A stretch of 64,000 nt of DNA from an uncultured Campylobacter sp. (GTDB lineage Bacteria; Campylobacterota; Campylobacteria; Campylobacterales; Campylobacteraceae). The translations under genes and the position numbers were made by a program. The notes beneath the pieces are model-generated. The model did not search any database and was not told the origin of the DNA. It was given only the letters and a program-made list of their open reading frames with translations. This document shows, piece after piece, positions 25,966 through 35,445 of this stretch. The stretch spans positions 1-64,000 of the forward strand of contig NZ_CAJPQR010000010.1 in NCBI RefSeq assembly GCF_905372745.1. The letters run 5' to 3'. The first letter of the stretch is position 1. Each line of letters opens with the position of its first letter.

Positions 25966-27774
25966 CTATCCGAAAATCTCAAATTTGTTAAATAGCTCAG
26001 GCTCATCTTTTACTATGCCGCGCTTAACGAGATCAGCCACGACTTCGCGGTTGCAGTCGGTTTGCAGCGGCCAGCCACGCGTATAGCCCTCGGCCTCGCC
26101 TTTTGCGGTGGCGTCGATGCAGACCGCACCCTCACGCACGTAGATATCACGCAGAGCGTCGATATTATTCGTCACGCGCCAAAGCAGCATATATGGATTT
26201 TCCAGACGGTTTTCGGGCCCAACGAAAACGAGTAGTTTAAAGTACTCTTTAAATTTCAAAAGCTCATCAAAAACCTCTTTTACGAGGCGGTTTTTGTCAA
26301 ATTTAACGACGCAAATCGGAGTTTTGGTATTTGTTTTAAACTGCGCTAGCTGCGTTAAATTTGGCTCTATTTCTTTAAATTTAGCAAGCAGCGCGGCGTC
26401 GTCCAAAAGTACCGGCGCAGGCGCCGAAAAATCCTGCGTCGCGTCGATTCCCAGCTTACCGCCAAAGCACGAGTTTGGACTCGCGTGATCGAGCTGATCG
26501 CACACGCCCTCGCTGATTAGCAGGCTTTTATCGCCGAAGCGGTTTAAAATATGCTCCGTAAGCGCGTCATAATCGCTCAAATTTGGAGCATCCTCGCCCA
26601 CAAAAACCGCGTGCTTAACGAAACTCATCTGCCCCACGCCCCAAAACGCGTGCATTGCCTGCTTGGCGTGCGCGGGATAAAGGGCGTTTATCTTAGCTAA
26701 AATGAGGTTGTGAAAGACGCCGTTTTCAGGCATGTTGTAGTCTAGAAGCTCGGGTACCGTCGTGCGCAAAAGCGGCAAGAAAATGCGCTCGGTCGCCCAG
26801 CCCATATACTTATCCTCAAGCGGCGGCTTGCCGACTACGGTCGCGTGAAACAGGGGCTCACGCTTGCTCGTGATCGCCGTGACCTCCATCACCGGAAAAG
26901 GCTCGATCGGCGTATAAAAGCCGGTATGATCGCCAAAAGGCCCCTCAAGCTCAAATTTATCCGTATCCACAAAGCCCTCGATCACGTAGTCCGCGTCGTG
27001 CGGGACGTAAATTTCATTCGTTAGCGACTTTACGAGTTTGGCGGGCTCTTTGCGGATAAAACCGTAAAGCAACAGCTCAAACACGCCCTTTGGCAGCGGC
27101 GCCTGACCGCACCAGATATATAGCGGATCGCCTCCTATTGCCACGGATACGGGCATCTTGCGGCCAGCGCGCTTGTATTCGTTAAAGAAATTTGCGCCGT
27201 CTTTGTGGATCTGCCAGTGCATGCCGAGGCGATTTTTACCATAAATTTGCAATCGGTACATACCGACGTTTTGCAGTTCGCCGCCCGGGCTCTGCGTATA
27301 GACCTGCCCCATCGTGATAAAGGCACCACCGTCAAGCGGCCATGTTTTTAGCACTGGAAGCGAGAATAAATCGACATCCTCGCCAGTAAATTTGACCTGC
27401 TGACACTCGCCCTCGCCTTTTAATCTTTTTGTAAAAATTTTTCTCATCTCAAACAAATAAGCGGCAAAATTTAGCTTTTCACCAAAGCTCTTAGGTTTTT
27501 TAGGCTTTAAAAGCTTTTCTATCTCGCTCGCGATCTCGTCTGGCTCGCGTCCGAAAATAAGCTCTAAAGCGCGCTTTGAGCCGTAGATGTTTGTTAGTAC
27601 GGGGGCAAATTTACGCCCCGTTTTTTTGCAGATGGGATTTGTAAAAAGCAGCGCCTGCGAGTTTTCGCGCTTGACCTCGATGTAGCTTGCGTGCGCGATC
27701 TCCAGATCGATATCCGCGGGCTCATCTATGACGCGCAGCAGGCCATTATCTTTTAGAAGCTTGATGTAGTCCAT
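25966..27774 (-). CDS. UbiD-family decarboxylase, probably menaquinone biosynthesis
   Basis: A 602-residue member of the prenyl-FMN-dependent UbiD family. Signatures: RLQIYGKNRLGMHWQIHKDG, AIGGDPLYIWCGQAPLP, FEGPFGDHTGFYTP-like (here LEGPFGDHTGFYTP) with the conserved acidic residue, and the long C-terminal IDATAKGEAEGYTRGWPLQT. Campylobacter makes menaquinone by the futalosine route, and a 600-residue UbiD homologue acts as the late decarboxylase (TIGR03701-type). I infer that role; the partner UbiX/prenyltransferase genes are not in the window. Single gene. Confidence 0.88.
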   Translation of the reverse strand: MDYIKLLKDNGLLRVIDEPADIDLEIAHASYIEVKRENSQALLFTNPICKKTGRKFAPVLTNIYGSKRALELIFGREPDEIASEIEKLLKPKKPKSFGEKLNFAAYLFEMRKIFTKRLKGEGECQQVKFTGEDVDLFSLPVLKTWPLDGGAFITMGQVYTQSPGGELQNVGMYRLQIYGKNRLGMHWQIHKDGANFFNEYKRAGRKMPVSVAIGGDPLYIWCGQAPLPKGVFELLLYGFIRKEPAKLVKSLTNEIYVPHDADYVIEGFVDTDKFELEGPFGDHTGFYTPIEPFPVMEVTAITSKREPLFHATVVGKPPLEDKYMGWATERIFLPLLRTTVPELLDYNMPENGVFHNLILAKINALYPAHAKQAMHAFWGVGQMSFVKHAVFVGEDAPNLSDYDALTEHILNRFGDKSLLISEGVCDQLDHASPNSCFGGKLGIDATQDFSAPAPVLLDDAALLAKFKEIEPNLTQLAQFKTNTKTPICVVKFDKNRLVKEVFDELLKFKEYFKLLVFVGPENRLENPYMLLWRVTNNIDALRDIYVREGAVCIDATAKGEAEGYTRGWPLQTDCNREVVADLVKRGIVKDEPELFNKFEIFG

Positions 27775-28055
27775 ATTTTTCCTTAATAATTTATATCCGA
27801 ACGAGCCGTTTTTGAAGCTAAAATTTTGGCCGCGTTTGAGTTAAATTTGTAAACATTTTGAGCCAAAAACACAACTTTAACTGCCGAAAAATTAGTAAAA
27901 TCGTAAAAATTATCGGTTTTGGCGGATACGCTAATTTAACGCCGACTTAGCAAAAATTTGATCTCTTACAACCTCTAACCAAAAGCGCATGGCGCTAAAT
28001 TTGCAGCGTTAAGGCAAGCAAAAAGTGAAAACCGGCTAGGGTTGCCTCCATCGGT

Positions 28056-28778
28056 CTAAGTCGTCTTAAAAAGGTACCATTTTGAGTTTGGAGAGAGCCG
28101 TTCTAGCATTATAAACTCGCTCGGACTCATCTGCGGCAGATCGGGTTTATTTTCCACGCGCATAAAACCCACTACGTTATCCGTTACGCCGCCAATAATA
28201 AGCTCAAAAACTCCGCCGTCGTACGCCGCATGAGATAGATGTAATCGCTTTACGGCTTCGTTTGCCGCCGCTTCGTCCTTTTGATATAGCGCAAACAGCT
28301 CTTCAAATTTCGCCTCGTTTTCGCGTCCGAATTTTAGCAATGCATTATCGTTTGCTAAAATCAGCCTTAAATTTTCTATATCCCCGCCCATTGCTCTAAG
28401 TTGCGCCTTTTCCGCCTCGCTCGCAGTCTCATAGCCCCTTATCATCGCCTCTATAATGCCGGTTTGAGCGAGAGATCTAAGCGCATAAATACCGTCTTCT
28501 TTAGCAAAAATGTATAAATCAAGGGATGTGCCGTTTTTAGAAGCGAGCCAAACGCGAAATATCCCGCTAAATTCGCCACTCCGGCCGAGTTTGGCGACTT
28601 TGATTTCGTCAAATTTGTCCGATGAGTAAAAATTATTTTTTAAGCGATCTCGCATCTCGCCTTTAAAATAGGCGTTTTTATCGAAATTTTTATCGGTAAA
28701 GAGCGAATAAATAAGTTCTAAATCTACCTGCGCAAAAAGCGCGGACGTCAAGAACGCTAAAATAAGCGCTTTTCTCAT
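28056..28778 (-). CDS. Secreted protein of unknown function downstream of hemC
   Basis: A 240-residue protein with a signal peptide (MRKALILAFLTSALFAQ). The mature part is acidic and mostly helical with a strand patch (GVFELIIGGVTDNVVGFMRV). Not recognised. The ATG at 28778 overlaps the hemC stop (ATGA), so it is the last gene of the heme/tRNA operon; a longer frame starting at 28868 is antisense-free but inside hemC and lacks a signal peptide at its start. Confidence 0.75.
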   Translation of the reverse strand: MRKALILAFLTSALFAQVDLELIYSLFTDKNFDKNAYFKGEMRDRLKNNFYSSDKFDEIKVAKLGRSGEFSGIFRVWLASKNGTSLDLYIFAKEDGIYALRSLAQTGIIEAMIRGYETASEAEKAQLRAMGGDIENLRLILANDNALLKFGRENEAKFEELFALYQKDEAAANEAVKRLHLSHAAYDGGVFELIIGGVTDNVVGFMRVENKPDLPQMSPSEFIMLERLSPNSKWYLFKTT

Positions 28779-29710
28779 ATATTCGCCATCTCCTCGGCGC
28801 GTTTTAGCAGCTCTTTTGCGCCCTTGCCGATAAATATCCGTCCAAGCTCGGCGCCTACGCTCTTCCACTGGCTTTTTTGCGCGACGATATTTTCGCGTAT
28901 GCTCTCGCTGCCGTCGGGCAGTCCCACGACCGCGCGTATCTCGATCTTATCGCCGTTTAAATTTGCATTTACGCCGATAGGCACCTGGCAGCCGCCCTCT
29001 AGCATCGCGACGAAATCGCGCTCCACAGTCGTCTCTATCACGGCTTTTTCGTCTTTTAGGAACTCTATCAAATTTAAAATTTCAGCATCCTCTCTAGCCT
29101 CGATACCAAGCGCACCCTGCCCCATCGCAGGCACCATCTGATCTAGCTCAAACGGCACGATATGCGCGACTTCGGAGCGTAAATTTAAGCGGTTTACGCC
29201 CGCCATCGCTAGGATGATCGCGTCAAATTCGCCCTCTTTTAGCTTGCGCAAACGAGTTTGGACGTTGCCTCGTAGCGAGATGATCTCAAGATCGGGGCGC
29301 ATCGCTAAAAGCTGCATTTTGCGGCGCAGACTCGTCGTGCCCACGCGCGCGCCCCCTGGCAGATCCTCAAATTTAGCGTATTTTTCGCTTAGCATCGCGT
29401 CTCTCACGTCCTCGCGCGAGCAGATAGCCGCTAGCACTAGCCCCTCCGGAAATACGACGGGCACGTCTTTTAGACTATGCACGGCGATGTGCGTTTCTCC
29501 GCTTAGCATGCTGTCTTCCAGCTCTTTCGTAAACAGCCCCTTGCCGCCGATTTTAGCCAGCGGAGTGTCTAGGATCACGTCGCCTTTGGTTTTCATGCCC
29601 GTTAGCTCGACCGCGATTTGCGGATAGCGGGCTAAAATTTTATCCCTGATATGCTCGCTTTGCCACATAGCTAGCACGCTTTTTCTCGTTGCGATTTTTA
29701 GTTTTTCCAT
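28775..29710 (-). CDS. hemC: Porphobilinogen deaminase (hydroxymethylbilane synthase)
   Basis: A 311-residue enzyme polymerising four porphobilinogens to hydroxymethylbilane. KIATRKSVLAMWQSEHI at the start, HSLKDVP (about residues 78-84), GTTSLRRKMQL and RGNVQTRLRKL are family motifs; the dipyrromethane cofactor cysteine is Cys241 in LEGGCQVPIGV. It overlaps the fxsA-like gene by 13 bases and is followed by a secreted-protein gene. Order hemC-proS-hemA matches H. pylori HP0237-HP0239. Confidence 0.97.
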   Translation of the reverse strand: MEKLKIATRKSVLAMWQSEHIRDKILARYPQIAVELTGMKTKGDVILDTPLAKIGGKGLFTKELEDSMLSGETHIAVHSLKDVPVVFPEGLVLAAICSREDVRDAMLSEKYAKFEDLPGGARVGTTSLRRKMQLLAMRPDLEIISLRGNVQTRLRKLKEGEFDAIILAMAGVNRLNLRSEVAHIVPFELDQMVPAMGQGALGIEAREDAEILNLIEFLKDEKAVIETTVERDFVAMLEGGCQVPIGVNANLNGDKIEIRAVVGLPDGSESIRENIVAQKSQWKSVGAELGRIFIGKGAKELLKRAEEMANI

Positions 29711-30135
29711 ATTTGCCTCTTTTCTTCTACAACTTCGACGTCGATGATCTCGCCATCATCGCGCGGTTTGCTCTGTCCGCTCTCAAATTTTTCGTAATAA
29801 TATTCGCTCCCGCTCTTGCGTTCGCCGCCGTTTTTTAAATTTGCAAAAAAAGCGACAGCTACGATCGCCGCGCCCAAAACATCGGTGATAAGCCCCGGGA
29901 TAAACATAAAAAATCCCCCGATCGCCATACCTACGCTACTAAAGACGTCTGAGGGCTTAAAAAACGCGATATTGCTCGTGAGCTGAAAAAATCCGACGCG
30001 AAACATAAAAAATAGCCCCAAAACAGCCGTAGCGATGACCTCTAGGACTAAATTTAAAAATCCGTACGCGTGGATAAAAAAATACGCCGCCACGATCTCC
30101 AAAACGACGTAGGGCGTAAAAAAATGCTTTATCAT
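29698..30135 (-). CDS. FxsA-family membrane protein
   Basis: A 145-residue cytoplasmic-membrane protein with three or four hydrophobic helices (VVLEIVAAYFFIHAYGFLNL, VIATAVLGLFFMFRVGFF, SVGMAIGGFFMFIPGLITDV) and a charged cytoplasmic tail. FxsA in E. coli affects phage exclusion, and the family role is unclear. It lies between proS and hemC, with 4- and 13-base overlaps, an insertion relative to the H. pylori order. Confidence 0.82.
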   Translation of the reverse strand: MIKHFFTPYVVLEIVAAYFFIHAYGFLNLVLEVIATAVLGLFFMFRVGFFQLTSNIAFFKPSDVFSSVGMAIGGFFMFIPGLITDVLGAAIVAVAFFANLKNGGERKSGSEYYYEKFESGQSKPRDDGEIIDVEVVEEKRQIWKN

Positions 30136-31844
30136 AGGCTCTTTAAGCGCACTAAAATTTCGCTCGCTTTGACCGTTTCTTTAACTAAGCCATCTCGCGT
30201 AACGAGCTCTACCATGCCTTCTGCTAGCCCCTTGCCCACGATCACGGCATAAGGAAATCCCATCAGCTCAAATTCGCTCATTTTTACGCCAAAGCGCTCG
30301 TTTCTATCGTCAAGCAGCACCGAAACGCCCGCCTTGCGTAGGTCCTCGTAAAGTCCCTGCGCAAATTTGACGCCCTCTTCGTCCTTTAAATTTGAGACGA
30401 TGATTTCAAATTTAAACGGAGCTAGGGTTTCGTTCCAGATTATGCCTTTTTCGTCGTGGCTAGCCTCGACGGCGACGGCGACCAGGCGGCTAACGCCGAT
30501 GCCGTAGCAGCCCATGATAAACGGTTTTGCCTTGCCGTTTTCGTCCAAAAACGTCGCACCCATCGGCTCTGAGTACTTGGTGCCTAGCTTAAATATATGT
30601 CCGACCTCGATACCTTTGCTAACGCTTAAATTTCCGCCGCAGCAAGGGCATTTATCGCCGGCTTTTACGGCGGTTAGGTCCTTGAAACGCTCCGCGTTAA
30701 AGCTGCTAACGCTAACGCCTACAAAGTGATAATCCCGCTCGTTCGCGCCGCAGATCATCTGTGATTCGCCGCGAAGCTCCTTATCGATGTAAAACTCTAC
30801 GCCTTTTAGCCCAACCGGCCCGCAAAATCCGCCGACTAACCCGGCTGCCGCGATCTCGGCTTCAGTCGCGTCCGCTAGCTCGAGCGCCCCGCATGCGTTT
30901 TGGGCCTTGACCTCTTGTAGTTCGTCCTCGCCGCGCACGAAAAATACCACGATTTTCTCGCTTTTTTCGCATTTATCGCCGATAAAAATCGCCTTTTTTA
31001 TCACCGCTTTTATGCAGTAAAACTCATCAACTCTAAAAAACTCTGCCACCTCTTTGATGGTTTTGGTATTTGGAGTTAAAAATTTAGCCGCGTCAGCCTC
31101 TGGCCGCTCAGCCTGCGTCGTTCGTTTTGCGCGGGTTGCGGCCTCTATGTTTGCGGCGTAGTCGCAGTTTTCGCAGACGATGATGTCGTCCTCGCCGCTA
31201 TTTGCCAGCACCATAAACTCTTTACTTCCGCTGCCGCCTATCGCGCCGCTATCGGCTCTAACCGCGCGGAAATTTAACCCGAGGCGAGTAAAAATTTTGC
31301 TATAAGTTTTCTCCATCAGGTCAAATTCGCGGTCCAGATCCTCGGCGTTTGCGTGGAAGCTATATCCGTCCTTCATCAAAAACTCTCGCCCTCTAAGCAG
31401 CCCGAATCTCGGCCTCGCCTCGTCTCTAAATTTGGTATTTATCTGATACAAATTTAGCGGCAGCTGTTTATATGACGTTACCTTGCCTCGCACGAGCGCG
31501 ACCACGCTCTCTTCGTTGGTCGGGCTTAGGACAAAGTCGTTTTCTTTGCGGTCCTTAAAGCGCAAAAGCTCCTTGCCGTAAAACTCATACCGCCCGCTCT
31601 CGCGCCAAAGATCCGCAGACGTGACGAAGCTCATCGAGATCTCCTGCGCGCCCGCTTCGTCAAGCTCCTCTTTGACGATATTTTTTATATTTTCAAGCAC
31701 ACGTTTGCCAAGCGGCAAAAAGTTGTAAAGTCCGCTGCCTACCTGCTCGGCGTAGCCCGCTCGGAGCAAAAATTTATGACTTGCCAGGCTTGCGTCTTTG
31801 GGCGCTTCTTTTGCCGTCGGCGCGTAAAATTTGCTAAATTTCAT
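30132..31844 (-). CDS. proS: Prolyl-tRNA synthetase
   Basis: A 570-residue class II aminoacyl-tRNA synthetase. LRAGYAEQVGSGLYNFLPLG, motif 2 RFGLLRGREFLMKDGYSFHA and motif 3 MGCYGIGVSRLVAVAVEA are visible; the length and the middle region fit bacterial-type ProRS with the INS editing domain. The start at 31844 is preferred because GGGAGA lies just upstream and the ATG overlaps the hemA stop (ATGA); the in-frame ATG at 31856 has no ribosome site. Part of the hemA-proS-hemC operon. Confidence 0.95.
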   Translation of the reverse strand: MKFSKFYAPTAKEAPKDASLASHKFLLRAGYAEQVGSGLYNFLPLGKRVLENIKNIVKEELDEAGAQEISMSFVTSADLWRESGRYEFYGKELLRFKDRKENDFVLSPTNEESVVALVRGKVTSYKQLPLNLYQINTKFRDEARPRFGLLRGREFLMKDGYSFHANAEDLDREFDLMEKTYSKIFTRLGLNFRAVRADSGAIGGSGSKEFMVLANSGEDDIIVCENCDYAANIEAATRAKRTTQAERPEADAAKFLTPNTKTIKEVAEFFRVDEFYCIKAVIKKAIFIGDKCEKSEKIVVFFVRGEDELQEVKAQNACGALELADATEAEIAAAGLVGGFCGPVGLKGVEFYIDKELRGESQMICGANERDYHFVGVSVSSFNAERFKDLTAVKAGDKCPCCGGNLSVSKGIEVGHIFKLGTKYSEPMGATFLDENGKAKPFIMGCYGIGVSRLVAVAVEASHDEKGIIWNETLAPFKFEIIVSNLKDEEGVKFAQGLYEDLRKAGVSVLLDDRNERFGVKMSEFELMGFPYAVIVGKGLAEGMVELVTRDGLVKETVKASEILVRLKSL

Positions 31845-33133
31845 TCGTTCTCCCATTCAAATTCGTTATTTTCTTCTTGCGGCGTTTGCTCCGCGACGTT
31901 AAAGATCTCCCCGACGGCTCTTAGCTGCGCTTCGCTTCCGGCAGCACCCGCGAGGCTTTTTAGATTTATCGTCGGCGCGTGCAAAAACGCCTTAAAAACC
32001 TGATGTATGAGGCGATACGCCTCCTCTTTGTCGCTATGTTTTAGATAGCCCTTTTTTAGGGCTTTTGCGACTTCTCTTTCGGCGCACTCTTTAGCCTGCT
32101 CTCTTATGCCTTTGATTAGCGGCGTGACGGCTAGCTCGCGCAGCATTTGGAAAAACGCCGCCGTATTTCGCCCGACGATGCCGTACGCGATCTGCGCCTG
32201 TTCCTCGCGCAGGGCAAGATTTTTATTTACGATCTCTTGCAGGTCGTCCACGGCGTAAATTTTAATATTTTCGCCCTGCGTGATCGCGATATCGCGCGGC
32301 ACGGCTATATCAAAAAAGTAACGCTTAAACTCCTTTGGCTCTACCATCGCGTCGATCAAAACCGGATGCGGCGCGGCGGTCGCGGAAAATATGATTTGAT
32401 ATTTATTTATGTACTGCGCTACGTTTGAAAGCGAGTCGTATTCGTTATTGTCCCCTAGCGTCAGGGCCAAATTTTTAGCGCGCTCTTTGTTTCGGCTGAT
32501 GATTATCGTTCTCGCGCCGCTTGCGATTAGATGCTTTGCGGCTAGCTCCGCCATCTCGCCAGCGCCTACTATCACGGCGACCATGCCGTTTAGCGTGCCG
32601 AAAATTTCCTTAGCCTTCGCCACCGCGACGCTTGAGACCGAGATCGGGTTTTTGGAGATTTCGGTTTTGTTTCGTACCTCCGCCGCGCACTTAAAGGCAA
32701 ACTCCATCGCCCTGCCGAGCTTCGCACCGCATTTACCGTTAGCGCGGGCAAATTTATACGCCTCTTTTAGCTGGCCCGCGATCTGCGTTTCGCCGATAAC
32801 AAGACTATCTAGCGAGCTAGCTACGGCAAAGAGATGATGCACGGCGCCGTTATCCTCGTAGATGTCGGCTCTGCTTTGCAGCTCCTCAAAAGGGATGCCG
32901 CAGATGAGCGACATGCAGGCGATGATGTGCTTGCTAGCGCCTTCGACCGTCTTTACGCTAGCGATGATCTCGACGCGGTTGCAGGTGCTTAGCACCATGC
33001 ACTCGTTGATGTTTTGGCTGGAGCTAATGAGGCGTAAAATTTCGTTTTTGCGCTCGATGTTAGAAAAAGAAAGCTTTTCGCGCACGGATATATCGGTGTT
33101 TTTATGCGTAAAGCTCACGCTTGCGTAATGCAT
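31841..33133 (-). CDS. hemA: Glutamyl-tRNA reductase
   Basis: A 430-residue enzyme reducing glutamyl-tRNA to glutamate-1-semialdehyde, the first committed step of heme synthesis. The catalytic cysteine is in CMVLSTCNRVEI; HLFAVASSLDSLVIGETQIA GQLKEAY and the NADPH-fold VAVIVGAGEMAELAAKHL follow. The ATG at 33133 overlaps the previous stop (TGATG) and has AGGGA upstream. It is coupled to proS downstream. The C-terminal acidic tail (EENNEFEWENE) is unusual but may be lineage-specific. Confidence 0.96.
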   Translation of the reverse strand: MHYASVSFTHKNTDISVREKLSFSNIERKNEILRLISSSQNINECMVLSTCNRVEIIASVKTVEGASKHIIACMSLICGIPFEELQSRADIYEDNGAVHHLFAVASSLDSLVIGETQIAGQLKEAYKFARANGKCGAKLGRAMEFAFKCAAEVRNKTEISKNPISVSSVAVAKAKEIFGTLNGMVAVIVGAGEMAELAAKHLIASGARTIIISRNKERAKNLALTLGDNNEYDSLSNVAQYINKYQIIFSATAAPHPVLIDAMVEPKEFKRYFFDIAVPRDIAITQGENIKIYAVDDLQEIVNKNLALREEQAQIAYGIVGRNTAAFFQMLRELAVTPLIKGIREQAKECAEREVAKALKKGYLKHSDKEEAYRLIHQVFKAFLHAPTINLKSLAGAAGSEAQLRAVGEIFNVAEQTPQEENNEFEWENE

Positions 33134-34026
33134 CAAAATTCCCTGTCTATCATTGATTTTACGATACTTTCTAGGCCGTCTACGTTAAATTTTTCTACCG
33201 ATTTTATCGCCTGCTCGCCTAAATTTTTAGCCGCTTCTATGCTTTTTTTTATCGCGCCCGTTTCGTTCATCTTCGCCCTCACCCAGCCTCGCTCGGCCTC
33301 GCTCAGGTCCTTTTTAAACAAGCTTTTTAGCTTCTCTTTGTCCGCTTCGTTTAAGCTTTCGTAAAGATAAATGTAAGGTAGCGTCGTTTTGCCCTCTTTA
33401 AAGTCGCTGAAATTGGGCTTTCCAAGCGTCGCGGCGTCTTGCGTGACGTCTAGGATGTCGTCTACGATCTGAAAAGCTAGGCCTAAGTTTTTACCGTAAA
33501 TTTTAAAATTACGCGCATCAAGTCCTGCTAACATCGCTCCGACCGCAGCCGCAGCCTCGATCAAAACGGCGGTTTTATAGTAGATCATCGTTTCGTATGC
33601 AGACTTATCGTCGTTAAATTTAGCCGAGAGATCCACGTCCATCATCTCGCCCACGCTTAGCTTGCTAACCGCGCCCGATATCTCGCCCGCGATCTCGTGC
33701 GGGAATTTCGACAGCTCGTAAAAGCCTTTCGAGTAGAGGATATCGCCCAGCATAACGGCGTTTTTAGTGCCAAAGCTCGCGTTTATACTCGGGCTTCCGC
33801 GCCTGGTGTCCGCGTCATCTATCACGTCGTCGTGAAGCAAGCTAGCTAGGTGAATAAGCTCGGTAATCGCGCAAATTTTAAGACTCTTCTCGCTTTCGCC
33901 CGCTATTTTTAAAAGCAACTTAGAGCGCAGCTTTTTGCCCGAATTTATCCGCGCAAACATCGCATTTGCAGGCTCATAGCCAAGCTCCGCGATAAAATTT
34001 TTCATTATCAGATCGATTTTTTCCAT
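33133..34026 (-). CDS. Polyprenyl diphosphate synthase (probably long-chain, quinone side chain)
   Basis: A 297-residue trans-prenyltransferase. The first aspartate-rich motif is LLHDDVIDDADTRRG and the second is QIVDDILDVTQD; GKPNFSDFKEGKTTLPYIYL follows. Residues before the first motif (small side chains) and the operon with hemA fit an octaprenyl-type synthase (H. pylori HP0240) supplying menaquinone side chains, rather than a farnesyl synthase; chain length is inferred. Overlaps hemA by one base. Confidence 0.9.
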   Translation of the reverse strand: MEKIDLIMKNFIAELGYEPANAMFARINSGKKLRSKLLLKIAGESEKSLKICAITELIHLASLLHDDVIDDADTRRGSPSINASFGTKNAVMLGDILYSKGFYELSKFPHEIAGEISGAVSKLSVGEMMDVDLSAKFNDDKSAYETMIYYKTAVLIEAAAAVGAMLAGLDARNFKIYGKNLGLAFQIVDDILDVTQDAATLGKPNFSDFKEGKTTLPYIYLYESLNEADKEKLKSLFKKDLSEAERGWVRAKMNETGAIKKSIEAAKNLGEQAIKSVEKFNVDGLESIVKSMIDREF

Positions 34027-34049
34027 TTAGGCTCACTTAAATTTTGCTT

Positions 34050-34505
34050 TTACTTGGCGTTTTGCGCGCTGTTTTGAGCGCCGCTCTGCTTTCTTGGCGG
34101 ATCCAAAAACTCAACATCTACGCGCTGTTCGTCGTCGTTTATCAGCACGCGAAATTTCGCTACGCCTTGCTTAAAATCCTCAAAAACCAGATATAGCGCG
34201 ACGCGGTCGCTAGGCGGAAACTTAAGATCTGGTATCAAAGTCTGCTTATAGGTTTCAAGGCCGCGCCTTAGCGACATAACAAGCTGGCGAGGATAGTTTC
34301 GGTAGCGCGAATGCACGATAATGTTCGTGTTATCAAAAAGCGTCCAGCGAAAGTCAAAGCTCTCTCGCTCGTTTGTGCCCTTTTTGGTTACGAAAACCCG
34401 CGCCCACTCGTCTTTTTTAAGCTCAAAAAGATGCTCTTCCTCGAAATTTACCGCGCCGAAAGCCAGCGATAAAAACAACGAAAATATAACGGCTATTTTA
34501 CTCAT
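34050..34505 (-). CDS. Conserved periplasmic protein (HP0241-like by position)
   Basis: A 151-residue protein with a short signal peptide (MSKIAVIFSLFLSLAFGA). The body is strand-rich with many aromatic and basic residues (NIIVHSRYRNYPRQLVMSLR, DRVALYLVFEDFKQGVAKFR). The Gln/Ala/Ser tail is low-complexity. Function unknown; position between a polyprenyl synthase and the DUF2018 gene matches H. pylori HP0241. Overlaps DUF2018 by 8 bases. Confidence 0.78.
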   Translation of the reverse strand: MSKIAVIFSLFLSLAFGAVNFEEEHLFELKKDEWARVFVTKKGTNERESFDFRWTLFDNTNIIVHSRYRNYPRQLVMSLRRGLETYKQTLIPDLKFPPSDRVALYLVFEDFKQGVAKFRVLINDDEQRVDVEFLDPPRKQSGAQNSAQNAK

Positions 34506-34755
34506 TTTGACTTAAAATATCCCCACTAAGCCCGATATAAATGTCGTTTAGCCGCTCGTTTATAAGCGTCTGATTTTGAGAAATAAACGAATTTTGCGCC
34601 GTTTCGTCAAAGCCGCTTTTTTCGCAAAATTCACTCATCGCGATAAATTTTTCAAAGGTCTTTTCAAGCTCGTTTTCGACTAAGTTTTTGTTCGCGTTAA
34701 ATAAAATATCAAAGAATTTTTCTCTCGGACTTTGAGAAAATATATCATAATCCAT
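34498..34755 (-). CDS. DUF2018 family protein (HP0242-like)
   Basis: An 85-residue helical protein starting MDYDIFSQSPREKFFDILFN. The H. pylori relative HP0242 is, as I recall, a homodimer with a pseudoknotted fold. Function is unknown. I prefer the ATG at 34755 because the family starts there; the alternative start at 34776 is close but its extra residues are not family-like. First gene of the hemA operon direction, same order as HP0242-HP0237. Confidence 0.8.
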   Translation of the reverse strand: MDYDIFSQSPREKFFDILFNANKNLVENELEKTFEKFIAMSEFCEKSGFDETAQNSFISQNQTLINERLNDIYIGLSGDILSQNE

Positions 34756-34821
34756 AAATTTTAAAACCTTTCGCAAATCTTAAAATACGTATTATTTCTC
34801 GTAAAATAATGCGCTAAATTT

Positions 34822-35445
34822 TTATAACTTCTCGATGTATAGGGCGGCTTCTGCCACAGTAAATACATTGTCGCAGCTTGGACTTTGGCTACCAAAACCC
34901 CAGCAAACGTTTAGATATCTCATATCCGCATTACGTGCGGCAAGCTCGTCTTTTTTACTATCTCCGACAAATATCGCTTTATCGAATTCGCCTGATTTTA
35001 GTATCAAATTTAACATCGCCGGATCTGGTTTTTGAGGTACGTTTTCGTCCGCTCCGACGATGAGATCGAAAAATTTAAATATCCCGCTTCTTTGTAAAAT
35101 TTCATCCAAAGTATATCGCGGCGCATTGCTAGCTAGAGCGACGAAATGCCCAGCCTCTTTTAGCCCGGCTAATAGTCCATCGACACCCTCGTATGCCGCG
35201 GCGTATTCGTGGTAGTTTTTCTTAAATTTAGCTTCAAAGTTATCCCGCAGCTTCATATCGGGCTTATCTATACCGTAAAAGTCAAGCCCCAAATTTCGCC
35301 CCGGCTCGTTTATGGCCTTTACGATAAACTCCGCGGCCAGATCGCCATCAAGCCCCAGCTCTCGCCGCACCTCGTTTACCGTCTCGCAGATCGCTTTTGC
35401 GCTATCTATGAGCGTGCCGTCCATGTCAAATATCACGCATTTCAC
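34822..35445 (-). CDS. HAD-superfamily phosphatase (Gph-like)
   Basis: A 207-residue haloacid-dehalogenase hydrolase. Motif I is FDMDGTLIDSA at the N-terminus with the nucleophile Asp, motif II lies in VALASNAP, the conserved lysine region is NVPQKPDPAML, and motif IV is VGDSKKDELAARNA. Subfamily IA with a helical cap, like phosphoglycolate phosphatase; substrate cannot be told. Translation starts at GTG (35445), overlapping the upstream gene stop by 4 bases. Confidence 0.88.
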   Translation of the reverse strand: MKCVIFDMDGTLIDSAKAICETVNEVRRELGLDGDLAAEFIVKAINEPGRNLGLDFYGIDKPDMKLRDNFEAKFKKNYHEYAAAYEGVDGLLAGLKEAGHFVALASNAPRYTLDEILQRSGIFKFFDLIVGADENVPQKPDPAMLNLILKSGEFDKAIFVGDSKKDELAARNADMRYLNVCWGFGSQSPSCDNVFTVAEAALYIEKL

